A stretch of 37,896 nt of DNA, taken from positions 1-37,896 of the forward strand of contig JAUHXA010000063.1 of NCBI GenBank assembly GCA_030427245.1. The letters are read 5' to 3'. Source of the DNA: Bacteroidia bacterium (GTDB lineage Bacteria; Bacteroidota; Bacteroidia; Chitinophagales; UBA2359). Shown here piece after piece: positions 26,753 to 34,820 of the stretch. How positions within the stretch are numbered: position 1 is the stretch's first letter; every line of letters begins with the position of its first letter. A program made the position numbers and the translations under genes. Under the pieces are notes generated by a model. It was not told the DNA's origin, ran no database searches, and worked only from the letters and a program-made list of their open reading frames with translations.

Positions 26753-26796
26753 AACCCATCTGTTAGATTTCTAAAATCTAACAAATGGGTTTGTCT
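26753..26796 (+). terminator. hairpin between the peptidase and cytochrome genes
   Basis: An 18-bp stem with one mismatch is formed by 26753-26770 (AACCCATCTGTTAGATTT) and 26774-26791 (AAATCTAACAAATGGGTT) with a 3-base loop. A T-rich tail (TGTCTTTTT) follows on the plus strand, but both flanking genes are on the minus strand, where no U-tract follows. It may still stop minus-strand transcripts or be a dispersed palindrome. The rest of 26652-26831 shows nothing else. Confidence 0.6.
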
Positions 26797-26831
26797 TTTT
26801 ATACAATTCCAAATGTATTTGTGTCAAAATT

Positions 26832-27929
26832 TTATGTAAAATAGCGAAAATCGTGGTTATTTTCAATCTTTTGGAGCGTATAATACATCAGTCTAATGAC
26901 ATTTTCGACATCATCTTTATGTACCATCTCGACGGTCGTGTGCATATATCGCAGACTCAAGCTGATAAGAGCCGAAACAACGCCACCATTGGAGTATGCA
27001 AACGCATCTGTATCAGTACCCGTAGAGCGGAAATTGGCTTCAAGTTGGTAAGGTACTTCGTTTTCGGCAGCCGCTTCAAAAATCAAATCTAAAAATTTGT
27101 TGTGTACTGCAGGTGCAATAGACAATTGAGGCCCTGAACCTGCCTTGAAATCTCCATGCTTGATTTGGCTGATCATTGGAGTATTCGTGTCGTGTCCAAC
27201 ATCTGTCACCAAAGCTACATTGGGTTTGATGGTTTGGGTAATCATCTCTGCTCCTCGAAGTCCTACTTCTTCTTGCACAGAATTAACAACATACAAACTA
27301 TAAGGTAGTTTTATATTGTTTTCTTTCAACAATCGAGCTACTTGTGCAATCATGTATCCGCCCATGCGATTGTCCAAAGCACGGCCTACAAAATAGCGAT
27401 CATTCAAGGTCATAAACTCATCTTCAAAAGTAATAACCGACCCTACTTGAATACCCAAAGCCTCCACTTCTTCTTTGGATGTACACCCTACATCAATGAA
27501 TACATTTTCGATTTTTGGAGTTATTTTGGCATCCTCTCCACGTCGGAGGTGAATAGCAGGCCATCCAAAAACACCTTTCACTATTCTTCCATCTCTTGTA
27601 TAAATATTGACTCGTTTGGAGGGAGCAATCAATGGATCTGATCCACCATTTCTAATCACATATATAAACCCATCTTTGGTTACGTGATTTACAAACCACG
27701 CAATCTCATCAGCATGTGCCTCAATTACCACTTTGTAATCCTGTCCGGGATTGATAACCCCATACACCGTTCCATAATTATCTACCTCATATTCATCAAT
27801 ATAAGGTTTAATATAATCCAACCAAACTTTTTGACCTTTGTACTCAAAACCCGTTGGAGAGGAAGTGTTGATATAGGTTTCGAGGAATTCTAAGGATTCA
27901 GGGCTTAACACGTTTTTTAATTCCGCCAT
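26832..27929 (-). CDS. M42-family metallo-aminopeptidase
   Basis: A 365-residue cytoplasmic peptidase of family M42 (glutamyl aminopeptidase/TET type), which trims peptides from their N-terminus in large oligomers using two metals. Expected ligands and catalytic residues are present: EAHADEIAW (His72, Asp74), ALDNR (Asp186), QEEVGLRGA (Glu220, Glu221), VTDVGHD (Asp243) and RYMHTTVEM (His330). The STGTDTDAFAYSNGG stretch (about 302-316) is also typical. No signal peptide is seen. It is monocistronic or follows trmD at a distance of 154 bp. Confidence 0.93.
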   Translation of the reverse strand: MAELKNVLSPESLEFLETYINTSSPTGFEYKGQKVWLDYIKPYIDEYEVDNYGTVYGVINPGQDYKVVIEAHADEIAWFVNHVTKDGFIYVIRNGGSDPLIAPSKRVNIYTRDGRIVKGVFGWPAIHLRRGEDAKITPKIENVFIDVGCTSKEEVEALGIQVGSVITFEDEFMTLNDRYFVGRALDNRMGGYMIAQVARLLKENNIKLPYSLYVVNSVQEEVGLRGAEMITQTIKPNVALVTDVGHDTNTPMISQIKHGDFKAGSGPQLSIAPAVHNKFLDLIFEAAAENEVPYQLEANFRSTGTDTDAFAYSNGGVVSALISLSLRYMHTTVEMVHKDDVENVIRLMYYTLQKIENNHDFRYFT

Positions 27930-28083
27930 GTTGATTATTTGATATGTTTTGTATTTTAAAACTTTTAATTTAAAACTACTATTTAAGAAAAACGGTCAAA
28001 GCTACCAAATTTTTTGGGTTTCTATTTGTGCTTTTCTGCCATTTTGATAAAGATATTTTCTAAACCGAAATTGATTTGGAGGT

Positions 28084-28767
28084 TTAATTCCCTTTCTCAA
28101 ACAAATCTGGCCGCCGCTCTTTTGTGCGCTCCAATGCTTTTTGTGTACGCCATTCTTTGATTTTTGCTTCGTGTCCCGACAACAAAATTTTGGGAACTTC
28201 CCAGCCTTTGTAGTTTGCAGGACGAGTATAAACAGGAGGAGCGAGCAGGTCGTCTTGAAAAGAATCTTCCAAAGCAGAGGTTTCATTGTTGAGTACACCG
28301 GGAAGAAGTCTCCCTATCGCATCTACCACCACAGCCGCCGCCAATTCCCCCCCCGACAACACGAAGCTGCCAATGGATATTTCTTTGGTAATCAAATGTT
28401 CTCGCACACGCTCATCAATGCCTTTGTAATGCCCACACAATAAAATCAAATTATTGTACAGCGATAAACGATTTGCCATTTTTTGCTCAAACAATTCCCC
28501 ATCAGGGGTCAAATAAATGACCTCGTCATACACTCTTTCTGCCTTCAATGCTTCAATGCAGTTCAATATAGGGTCAATCATCATCACCATGCCTGCACCT
28601 CCACCATATTGATAATCATCTACTTGTTTTTGATTGAAGGTACTGTAATCTCTCAGGTTGTGGCACTTCACAGTCAACAAGTTTTTTTCTTGCGCTCGTT
28701 TCATAATCGAGTGATTGAAGGGACTTTCCAAAAGTTCGGGGAGAACGGTAATGATGTCTATTCGCAT
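28084..28767 (-). CDS. trmD: tRNA (guanine-N1)-methyltransferase
   Basis: A 227-residue SPOUT methyltransferase that methylates G37 of tRNAs with SAM and so prevents frameshifting. The start is [17 protein letters not shown] at 28767; a longer frame to 28803 overlaps the promoter. Landmarks are [13 protein letters not shown] (about 51-63), [13 protein letters not shown] (about 110-122), [20 protein letters not shown] (about 132-151) and the trefoil-knot end. The usual partners (rpsP, rimM, rplS) are absent next to it. It has a strong Bacteroidota promoter match and is divergent from the NADH dehydrogenase gene. Confidence 0.96.
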   Translation of the reverse strand: MRIDIITVLPELLESPFNHSIMKRAQEKNLLTVKCHNLRDYSTFNQKQVDDYQYGGGAGMVMMIDPILNCIEALKAERVYDEVIYLTPDGELFEQKMANRLSLYNNLILLCGHYKGIDERVREHLITKEISIGSFVLSGGELAAAVVVDAIGRLLPGVLNNETSALEDSFQDDLLAPPVYTRPANYKGWEVPKILLSGHEAKIKEWRTQKALERTKERRPDLFEKGN

Positions 28768-28802
28768 GAAAAATTTAATTTGCTGTTTCCTTAAAAAAAT
28801 CA

Positions 28803-28832
28803 CAAAGGTACTGCAAAAATTACTTCTTCAAA
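28803..28832 (-). promoter_or_regulatory. Bacteroidota-type promoter for trmD
   Basis: On the minus strand TTTG (28832-28829) and TACCTTTG (28810-28803) are separated by 18 bases, a full match to the TTTG/TAnnTTTG pair. The trmD ATG follows 35 bp downstream. Confidence 0.75.
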
Positions 28833-28891
28833 TTTGTGAATCTTTTTGCCCTTCTTCTTGTTAACATTGCGAACCAAATATGCAAGAATAA

Positions 28892-30214
28892 ATGCAGATG
28901 CAAAAAGTTCCTTTACCTCAAACAAACAATCCTCGTGTAGTCATTATCGGCGGTGGATTTGGTGGAATCGAATTGGCTAAAAAATTGAAGAAGAAAGCCG
29001 TACAAGTGGTGATGATTGACCGAAACAATTTCCACACCTTTCAGCCCCTACTCTATCAAGTCGCTACGGCAGGCCTCGAGCCAGATTCTATAGCTTATCC
29101 TCTCCGCAAAATCTTCAAACGACAATCCAATTTTCACTTTCGGATGGCAGAAGCACAGCAAATCATTCCCGAAGAAAATACGCTTCTGACGAGTATTGGC
29201 AAAATTCGCTATGATTATTTGGTGATTGCCACGGGTTCGACTACCAATTTTTTTGGATTGAAGGAAATTGAAGAACAAGCGATGCCCATGAAAAGCGTCA
29301 CCGAAGCTCTTGATCTCCGAAGTCTTTTACTTCAAAATTTTGAAAACGCTCTTCTTGCCAAAAGTGTGGAAGAACGAGAAGCTTTGATGAATGTGGTCGT
29401 TGTGGGCGGTGGTCCGACAGGCGTAGAAACGGCGGGTGCTTTGGGCGAATTGAAGGAAAATGTACTACCGCAGGATTACCCCGAATTGGATGTGCGACAA
29501 ATGCAGATTCACCTCATTGAAGCGGCAGGAAATTTACTGAACGGTATGTCGGAAATTTCAGGCAAAAAAGCGGTGGATTTTTTGAAGAAATTTGATGTAC
29601 ATGTATGGCTCAATACGGCGGTCAAACACTATGATGGTCAAATGGTTTACACCAACACCGAGCATCAAATTCCGACCAATACTTTGATTTGGTCTGCGGG
29701 CGTGAAAGGCGCAGTGGTAGAAGGGATTGACGCAAATGTGATTGGTAGAGGTAACCGAATTTTGGTGAATGAATTCAATCAGGTGAAAGGCTACTCCAAT
29801 ATTTTTGCGGTGGGTGATGTGGCTGCAATGCTTACCGAAAAGGCTCCAAAAGGGCATCCGATGGTGGCTCCCGTAGCCATTCAACAAGGTCAGTTATTGG
29901 CAAAAAACATAGTCTGTTTGCTGCAAAATAAACCTCTAAAAGCTTTTCAATACAAGGACAAAGGGTCTATGGCTACGGTTGGACGCAATCGGGCAGTTGT
30001 AGAAGTGGGCAAATTCAAAACACAGGGCTTTTTTGCTTGGTATATGTGGATGGCAGTGCATTTGATGTCTTTGGTGGGTTTCCGCAATAAGTTGGTTACA
30101 CTGGTCAATTGGATGTGGAGTTACTTCAATTATGACAAAGGGATTCGGTTGATTATTAGACCTTTCAAGCGAAAGAAAACGGAAGAGAAGGAAGTTGTCA
30201 TGGATGAGGTTTAA
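28892..30214 (+). CDS. type II NADH dehydrogenase-like FAD oxidoreductase
   Basis: A 440-residue flavoprotein of the NDH-2 group, which passes electrons from NADH to quinone without pumping protons. The FAD Rossmann motif IIGGGFGG (about 18-25) and the NAD motif VVGGGPTGVETAGAL (about 170-184) are both present, as is the FAD-closing AVGD (306-309). The conserved quinone-side segment VAPVAIQQGQLLAKNI (about 325-340) is visible. A C-terminal hydrophobic amphipathic stretch (about 373-405, AWYMWMAVHLMSLVGFRNKL) should bind the membrane. The ATG at 28892 is used; a second at 28898 is equally possible. The gene is divergent from trmD. Confidence 0.9.
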   Translation: MQMQKVPLPQTNNPRVVIIGGGFGGIELAKKLKKKAVQVVMIDRNNFHTFQPLLYQVATAGLEPDSIAYPLRKIFKRQSNFHFRMAEAQQIIPEENTLLTSIGKIRYDYLVIATGSTTNFFGLKEIEEQAMPMKSVTEALDLRSLLLQNFENALLAKSVEEREALMNVVVVGGGPTGVETAGALGELKENVLPQDYPELDVRQMQIHLIEAAGNLLNGMSEISGKKAVDFLKKFDVHVWLNTAVKHYDGQMVYTNTEHQIPTNTLIWSAGVKGAVVEGIDANVIGRGNRILVNEFNQVKGYSNIFAVGDVAAMLTEKAPKGHPMVAPVAIQQGQLLAKNIVCLLQNKPLKAFQYKDKGSMATVGRNRAVVEVGKFKTQGFFAWYMWMAVHLMSLVGFRNKLVTLVNWMWSYFNYDKGIRLIIRPFKRKKTEEKEVVMDEV

Positions 30215-30250
30215 TTGAAGAAAAGAACGGAAGCTTTTACTCATTAGACT

Positions 30251-30384
30251 CATACTACATGCACATTTTTAATTCCACCACAAAAGGCACAAAGAAAATA
30301 AAAATAAAGAACTGAAATTCAATAACCTCTTTTATGCCCTTTTGCTACTTTTGTGGTTCAAAAATTATTTTTTACAGTAGTATG
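30251..30384 (+). mobile_element. MITE-like element, copy 1
   Basis: This 134-bp element runs from a degenerate left end (CATACTACATGCACATT) to ACAGTAGTATG. The reverse complement of the copy at 31331-31463 aligns over its full length at about 90% identity by eye. It has no coding capacity. No clear target-site duplication is seen. It stands between the NADH dehydrogenase gene and the methyltransferase gene, in inverted orientation to copy 2. Confidence 0.8.
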
Positions 30385-30511
30385 ATTAGGCTTCACTTTG
30401 CTTGGAAATGTAAAGACAGAGGGATGGAGATGGAGAGGTTTTGACACAAGATTTATACTAACAACAATTCAAACTCCCGAATCTCGCTTCTCCCCTCTCT
30501 CCTCTAAAGTA
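30385..30511. other. spacer between MITE copy 1 and the methyltransferase stop
   Basis: A purine-rich run near 30417-30437 (GAGGGATGGAGATGGAGAGG) and a pyrimidine-rich run near 30485-30504 (CGCTTCTCCCCTCTCTCCTC) are partly complementary and could form a weak hairpin at the end of the minus-strand transcript. Nothing else is recognisable. Confidence 0.35.
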
Positions 30512-31285
30512 TTACCTCTTCCTTCCTATCCAAATATATTCTCTCGCCAAACGATAACGTTCTACCAAATCCTTGTCCATATCCAAAATAAACCTATCCA
30601 AATCCACTTCAAAACCCGCTTTTTCCAAACGTGCCTTTTTGTCCATGCCATAGATACGAACATGGTCGGCTTGGTGAAATAAGCGAATACGTTCTTGTGG
30701 GTCGGTAATCGTTAGGTCTTCCCTCGTTTGATATTCCTCATTCGGCAACATCGGTGTCTCTAATACTGCCCAACCTCCTGGCTTCAATACTCGATACAAT
30801 TCACTCATTGCTTTCGCATCATCAGGGATATGCTCTAACACATGATTGCAGATAATGACATCAAAGCTGTTGTCACTGAAGGTGATGTTGGTGATGTCCA
30901 TTTTGACCATTGCAGTCGGCATGTCTAAATCTGCACTGATATAGTCAATATTAGGAGCGTTTTTCAGCCATTTCTGAAACTGATGTTCGGGTGCAAAGTG
31001 CAAGACTTTCAGCTTTGCAGTAGGCAGCGTGGTTTTTTGGTGGAAAAACAACCACAAACCCCGATGCCGTTCCAAAGACAAGCACCAACGACACAAGATA
31101 TTCTCTCTCGTTTTTTGTCCATAACTCGCAAAAGAACTAAAGGTAGATTTGCAGCAAGGACATTCCACTTGATTGCCTCTATACAAAGGAATTGTAGCAC
31201 GCATTGCATACAAGCCCGCTTCTCGCAAGTATTTCTTGGGAATGATTTTTTCTGCCGTTAGCTTTAGTTGGTGTGTTGAAAACAT
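30512..31285 (-). CDS. class I SAM-dependent methyltransferase with a zinc-ribbon-like N-terminus
   Basis: A 257-residue protein. An N-terminal four-cysteine knuckle (CPCC at 42-45 and CRWC at 65-68) probably binds zinc. A type 11 methyltransferase fold follows: motif I region KLKVLHFAPEHQF (91-103), the acidic loop YISADLD (115-121), FDVIICNHVLEHIPD (141-155), and LYRVLKPGGWAVLETP (163-178). The substrate is unknown; relatives sit in sugar or cell-surface gene sets. The start is set at MFSTHQLK (31285). The frame extends 60 bp upstream, and those extra Met codons lie in or beside a MITE terminal repeat, so they are less likely. Two inverted MITE-like copies flank the gene. Confidence 0.82.
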   Translation of the reverse strand: MFSTHQLKLTAEKIIPKKYLREAGLYAMRATIPLYRGNQVECPCCKSTFSSFASYGQKTRENILCRWCLSLERHRGLWLFFHQKTTLPTAKLKVLHFAPEHQFQKWLKNAPNIDYISADLDMPTAMVKMDITNITFSDNSFDVIICNHVLEHIPDDAKAMSELYRVLKPGGWAVLETPMLPNEEYQTREDLTITDPQERIRLFHQADHVRIYGMDKKARLEKAGFEVDLDRFILDMDKDLVERYRLAREYIWIGRKR

Positions 31286-31330
31286 CTGGATTTGTGTTTG
31301 TGTGTTTGAGTTGATAATTGTATTTGGGTG

Positions 31331-31463
31331 CATACTACTGTACAAAATGATTTTTGAACCACAAAAGTATCAAAAGGGCACAAAAGAGATAGATGAATTT
31401 CAGTTCTTTACTTTTGTTTTCTTTGTGCCTTTTGTGGTTGGATTAAAAATGTACAGTAGTATG
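31331..31463 (-). mobile_element. MITE-like element, copy 2, with perfect 14-bp terminal inverted repeats
   Basis: This 133-bp element has perfect ends, CATACTACTGTACA (31331-31344) and TGTACAGTAGTATG (31450-31463). The arms continue as an imperfect palindrome (AACCACAAAAG ... CTTTTGTGGTT). No open frame is present. It is the better-preserved copy and lies upstream of the methyltransferase start. Such short palindromic elements are moved by transposases encoded elsewhere; none is in this window. Confidence 0.85.
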
Positions 31464-31487
31464 ATTTGTGTCTTTGTGTGTTTGAGA

Positions 31488-31617
31488 GTTTTTTTACAGT
31501 GATTCTTCCGAAACCCTAAATTCTTGTTGAGTGTTTGTGTTTGAGTTGATAATTGGGTGTAAGTGTTTATGTGTTTTTATAGTGAGTCCTCCGAAACCTC
31601 AAATTCTTGTTGGGTCC
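31488..31617. repeat. two diverged direct repeats of ~45 bp downstream of rlmN
   Basis: TTTACAGTGATTCTTCCGAA + ACCCTAAATTCTTGTTGAG (about 31490-31532) recurs as TTTATAGTGAGTCCTCCGAA + ACCTCAAATTCTTGTTGGG (about 31575-31615), offset by about 85 bp. The phrase GTTTGAGTTGATAATTG between them also occurs before MITE copy 2. The repeats look like a local duplication. Their function is unknown. Confidence 0.65.
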
Positions 31618-31624
31618 ACCGTTT

Positions 31625-32662
31625 TCACTTATTCGCCAATTGTCCACAAGCCGCATCAATATCCTTCCCTCGACTTCGGCGCAAAGTAGCGGTGATGCCT
31701 TGTGACTCTACATAGTTTTGAAATTTTTCCAATCGGTCTTCTGTCGTTTTGAAGAAGTTCAGCCCTGCAACGGTATTGTATTCGATGATATTCACCTTTG
31801 AAGGAATGATTTTGCAGAATTTCACCAATTCTTTGGCATCTTCAATGCTGTCATTGAAAGAATTGAAGGCTATGTATTCATAAGTCACTTGTCGCCCCAA
31901 TTTTTCGTAGTAATACCGCAAAGCATCTGCCAAGACCTCCAATGAATTGCTTTCATTGATAGCCATGATTTCGTTGCGTTTTTGGTCGTTGGCAGCGTGA
32001 AGCGAAAGAGCCAAATTGAATTTGGTATCGTCGTCTGCCAATTTTCGAATCATTTTGGAGATGCCTGCTGTTGAGACCGTTATGCGTTTGGGAGACATAT
32101 TGAGACCATCGGGTGCGGTGATGCGCTCAGTGCTTCTCACCACTTCTTTGTAGTTGAGTAGCGGCTCGCCCATGCCCATATAGACAATGTTTGTCAAAGG
32201 TTGGTTGTAGCGCTGTTCTGCCTCTCGCTTGATGAACACGACTTGATCAAATATTTCGTCGGCAGTAAGATTGCGTTTGCGATCCAACAATCCCGTAGCA
32301 CAAAAACTACACGCCAAACTGCAACCGACTTGCGAGGATACGCAGGCGGTCATACGTGACAAATCAGGTGAGGGAATCAACACACCTTCAATGATATGTC
32401 CTTCATGTAGTTGAAAGCCAAATTTTACCGTGCCATCCTTACTTACCTGTTTTTTGGCAATTTGGACAGGAAGAATCTCATAACTTTCCTTGATTTGGTT
32501 GAGCAATTTTTTGGGAATGTTCAACATTTCGTCAAAACTATGAGCCGTTTTTTGCCAAATCCAATGATAAATTTGTTTGGCCCTGAAAGGTTTATCCCCC
32601 ATTTCTACAACTACTTTTTGCAGTTGTTCGAGAGTGAGGGTGCGGATGTTTTTTTTGCTCAT
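31625..32662 (-). CDS. rlmN: dual-specificity RNA methyltransferase (23S rRNA A2503 / tRNA A37)
   Basis: A 345-residue radical-SAM enzyme that methylates C2 of adenosine in 23S rRNA and some tRNAs. The iron-sulfur cysteines are in CSLACSFC (Cys114, Cys118, Cys121), and the methyl-carrying Cys is in AACGQL near the C-terminus (Cys339). Also present are TYEYIAFNSFNDS and the motif YMGMGEPLLNYK. The length matches the family. RlmN and Cfr differ in detail, but the sequence reads as RlmN, not the resistance enzyme Cfr. A TAATTTTG box at 32704-32697 is a probable -7 element. The gene is divergent from yicC. Confidence 0.96.
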   Translation of the reverse strand: MSKKNIRTLTLEQLQKVVVEMGDKPFRAKQIYHWIWQKTAHSFDEMLNIPKKLLNQIKESYEILPVQIAKKQVSKDGTVKFGFQLHEGHIIEGVLIPSPDLSRMTACVSSQVGCSLACSFCATGLLDRKRNLTADEIFDQVVFIKREAEQRYNQPLTNIVYMGMGEPLLNYKEVVRSTERITAPDGLNMSPKRITVSTAGISKMIRKLADDDTKFNLALSLHAANDQKRNEIMAINESNSLEVLADALRYYYEKLGRQVTYEYIAFNSFNDSIEDAKELVKFCKIIPSKVNIIEYNTVAGLNFFKTTEDRLEKFQNYVESQGITATLRRSRGKDIDAACGQLANK

Positions 32663-32696
32663 TATGAAAAATCTCTATTTAGGTAAAATGCTGCTG

Positions 32697-32752
32697 CAAA
32701 ATTACAGTAAATTGATGAAACCGTATGATTTCAAACTAAAATCGTACATTTG
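32697..32752. promoter_or_regulatory. divergent -7 boxes between rlmN and yicC
   Basis: On the minus strand TAATTTTG (32704-32697) points to rlmN. On the plus strand TACATTTG (32745-32752) points to yicC, 14 bp before its ATG. Both fit TAnnTTTG. No convincing -33 TTG is placed for either. Confidence 0.45.
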
Positions 32753-32766
32753 CGGAAATTTATTAT

Positions 32767-33642
32767 ATGCTTTATTCGATGACAGGTTATGGCAAAGCAG
32801 TAGGAAGCTTGCCAGATAAGGTGTTGACAGTTGAAATTCGTTCTTTGAATAGTAAAAACTTCGATGTAAGTGTTCGGATGCCTCAATTGTATAGAAGTAA
32901 GGAATTGCAGCTTCGAAAAATGCTTTCCCATAAACTCTACAGAGGCAAAGTAGATGTTTATTTTACGGTTGAAGATTTGGCAGGGATTCAGAGTTATACG
33001 ATTAACAAACAAGTCATTAAGTCTTATTTTAGAGAATTGGCGGATTTGAGTGATGAACTGTATCTCCCCAAAGACGATTTGATGTCCGTTATCATGCGAA
33101 TTCCCGATATCTTGACAACTGCTAAGATGGATGTAAGCCCTGAAGAATGGGTCGAGGTCATGAAGGTGGTAGAGGAAGCCTTGAACAATTTCATGCGGTT
33201 CAGAAAGACCGAAGGAGATGCAACGGAGGCGGATTTGAAGCATCGAGTAGAAAACATTCAGTCGAATCTGGCTAAAATAGAAGAACTCGTGCCTGAACGA
33301 ATGACCCTCATCAAAGACCGTGTGCAAAACTCACTGAATGAAATAGTGGGACGAGAAAAAGTCGACATGAATCGCTTTGAGCAGGAACTTATCTACTACT
33401 TAGAGAAGTTGGATATCAATGAAGAAGTGGTGAGACTCAAAAGTCATTGTGTTCACTTTTTGAAGGAATTGCTCTTGGAAAAGGCCACAAAGGGTAAAAA
33501 ATTGGGATTCATTGGGCAGGAAATGGGTAGAGAAATCAATACAATCGGGTCCAAAGCCAATCATACTCAAATCCAGACCTTTGTGATTCAGATGAAAGAT
33601 GACTTGGAAAAAATAAAAGAACAACTATTGAACATCGTTTGA
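32767..33642 (+). CDS. YicC-family endoribonuclease
   Basis: A 291-residue YicC/YloC protein. Its N-terminal MTGYGKA motif and the C-terminal run GFIGQEMGREINTIGSKANH are family hallmarks. YicC proteins are reported to cleave RNA and to affect small-RNA turnover. The start is the ATG giving MLYSMTGYG, the position of the usual family start. The next gene, gmk, is 45 bp downstream, an arrangement conserved across many bacteria (yicC-gmk), so the two are probably co-transcribed. Confidence 0.92.
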   Translation: MLYSMTGYGKAVGSLPDKVLTVEIRSLNSKNFDVSVRMPQLYRSKELQLRKMLSHKLYRGKVDVYFTVEDLAGIQSYTINKQVIKSYFRELADLSDELYLPKDDLMSVIMRIPDILTTAKMDVSPEEWVEVMKVVEEALNNFMRFRKTEGDATEADLKHRVENIQSNLAKIEELVPERMTLIKDRVQNSLNEIVGREKVDMNRFEQELIYYLEKLDINEEVVRLKSHCVHFLKELLLEKATKGKKLGFIGQEMGREINTIGSKANHTQIQTFVIQMKDDLEKIKEQLLNIV

Positions 33643-33687
33643 TGTTGTAAAAGAAGATATTGAACCAACTAAAACACAATCATCGTC

Positions 33688-34302
33688 GTGAAAGGCAAAC
33701 TTATTGTATTTACAGCTCCTTCTGGAGCAGGCAAGACAACCTTGGTCAAACACTTATTGAAGAAAATAGACAATCTTGCTTTCTCTGTCTCTGCGACTAC
33801 CCGCAATCGCAGAAAAAAGGAAATAGACGGCAAGGATTACTATTTTTTGACCAAAGATGAATTTTCTAAAAAATTAGAAAATGGAGAATTTTTGGAGCAT
33901 CAAGAAGTATATGACGGCAATTTTTACGGCACTTTGATTGCAGAAGTTGACCGTTTGTTGAATATGGGCAAACACGTCATTTTTGATGTGGACGTAGAAG
34001 GTGCTTTGAGCATCAAAAAATACTACGGCGACCAAGCCTTGACCGTCTTTGTACAAGCTCCGTCAGTAGAGGTGCTTCGAGAACGCCTTACGTGTCGAAA
34101 CTCCGAATCCCCTGAAACTCTGGAGATAAGAATAGCTAAAGCAAACAAAGAAAATCAGTATGCGTCTAAGTTTGACAAAGTAGTCCTAAACGACGTTTTG
34201 GAAGTAGCAAAAGCCGATGCTTATCGAATTGTCAAAAATTTTTTGACCAGTAGTTTACTGAACAGCATGGCAGTGAAGCAAGTCATTGTCGAAAATGTTT
34301 AA
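33688..34302 (+). CDS. gmk: guanylate kinase
   Basis: A 204-residue enzyme that converts GMP to GDP with ATP. The P-loop is APSGAGKTT (residues 10-18). The GMP-binding parts are FSVSATTRNRRKKEIDGKDYY-like text (about 32-53) and GEFLEHQEVYDGNFYGT (about 66-82), followed by HVIFDVDVEGA (95-105). The start is GTG: an in-frame stop lies six codons upstream, no ATG intervenes, and the homologous start MKGKLIVFTAPSG begins exactly there. It belongs to a probable yicC-gmk-apaG operon. Confidence 0.95.
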   Translation: MKGKLIVFTAPSGAGKTTLVKHLLKKIDNLAFSVSATTRNRRKKEIDGKDYYFLTKDEFSKKLENGEFLEHQEVYDGNFYGTLIAEVDRLLNMGKHVIFDVDVEGALSIKKYYGDQALTVFVQAPSVEVLRERLTCRNSESPETLEIRIAKANKENQYASKFDKVVLNDVLEVAKADAYRIVKNFLTSSLLNSMAVKQVIVENV

Positions 34303-34323
34303 GATTTCTTATTTTCAAAGAGT

Positions 34324-34713
34324 ATGCAAACAGCTATTACACAAGGAATAAAGGTCAGTGTAGAGGTGTTTTTTCATCCGCAACAGTCGCAGCCCGCAGC
34401 ATCACAATACGTGTTTGCGTACCGGATTACGATTGAAAACCAAAGCAAACACACCGTTCAATTGCTTAGAAGACACTGGCACATCTTTGACACTTGGCGC
34501 ATGAATGTGCGAGAGGTAGAAGGTGCTGGAGTCGTTGGGCAACAGCCCATTTTAGAACCCAACCAACAGCATCAATATGTGTCGGGATGCCATCTACACT
34601 CCGAAATGGGCTGGATGAATGGAACCTATCTCATGCAGCGATTGAGTGACGAACAGACTTTTCAAGTTGATATTCCCACCTTCAAAATGATTGTGCCTTC
34701 AAAATTGAATTGA
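34324..34713 (+). CDS. apaG: ApaG-domain protein
   Basis: A 129-residue ApaG protein, a single fibronectin-III-like beta-sandwich. The family sequence is clear: GIKVSVEVFFHPQQSQP, YVFAYRITIENQSKHTVQLL, RRHWHIFDTWR (nucleotide-binding loop region), EVEGAGVVGQQPILEPNQ, and MNGTYLMQ. Its biochemical role is unsettled; the name comes from an apaH operon and a cobalt-resistance effect. The gene starts 21 bp after gmk, so co-transcription is likely. Confidence 0.93.
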   Translation: MQTAITQGIKVSVEVFFHPQQSQPAASQYVFAYRITIENQSKHTVQLLRRHWHIFDTWRMNVREVEGAGVVGQQPILEPNQQHQYVSGCHLHSEMGWMNGTYLMQRLSDEQTFQVDIPTFKMIVPSKLN

Positions 34714-34758
34714 TGTGAATTTTTGACGCAGGACTGAAAGAGGCGAGAAACGGGATTT

Positions 34759-34815
34759 TAACTTTGAGAATTGTTTTTTTTGTTTAATTTTAAGCATTAA
34801 GCAAACAAAACAATT
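34759..34815 (+). promoter_or_regulatory. -7 box and 5'-leader hairpin of the GH97 gene
   Basis: TAACTTTG at 34759-34766 matches TAnnTTTG, without a well-placed -33 TTG. From 34769 (AATTGTTTTTTTTGTTTAAT) to 34815 (ATTAAGCAAACAAAACAATT) the sequence is an imperfect inverted repeat of about 20 bp per arm, ending 5 bp before the start codon. In the mRNA it could mask the start. Confidence 0.5.
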
Positions 34816-34820
34816 CTACT

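Larger units (their letters stand above)
31286..31624. other. intergenic DNA holding MITE copy 2 and direct repeats
   Basis: This 339-bp stretch contains no gene. It holds the 133-bp MITE copy 2 (31331-31463), the phrase GTGTTTGAGTTGATAATTG once before it (31302-31320) and again after it (about 31538-31556), and the tandem-like repeats at 31488-31617. The upstream region of the minus-strand methyltransferase gene falls here, so its promoter lies within or beside repeat DNA. Confidence 0.6.

Noticed and set aside
30243-30389. ATTAG on both sides of MITE copy 1 as a target-site duplication
   Set aside because: The left copy is three bases away from the element end and the right copy touches it, so they do not form a proper duplication.
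31625-32662. Cfr-type antibiotic-resistance methyltransferase
   Set aside because: Length, the C-terminal AACGQL and overall sequence fit housekeeping RlmN.
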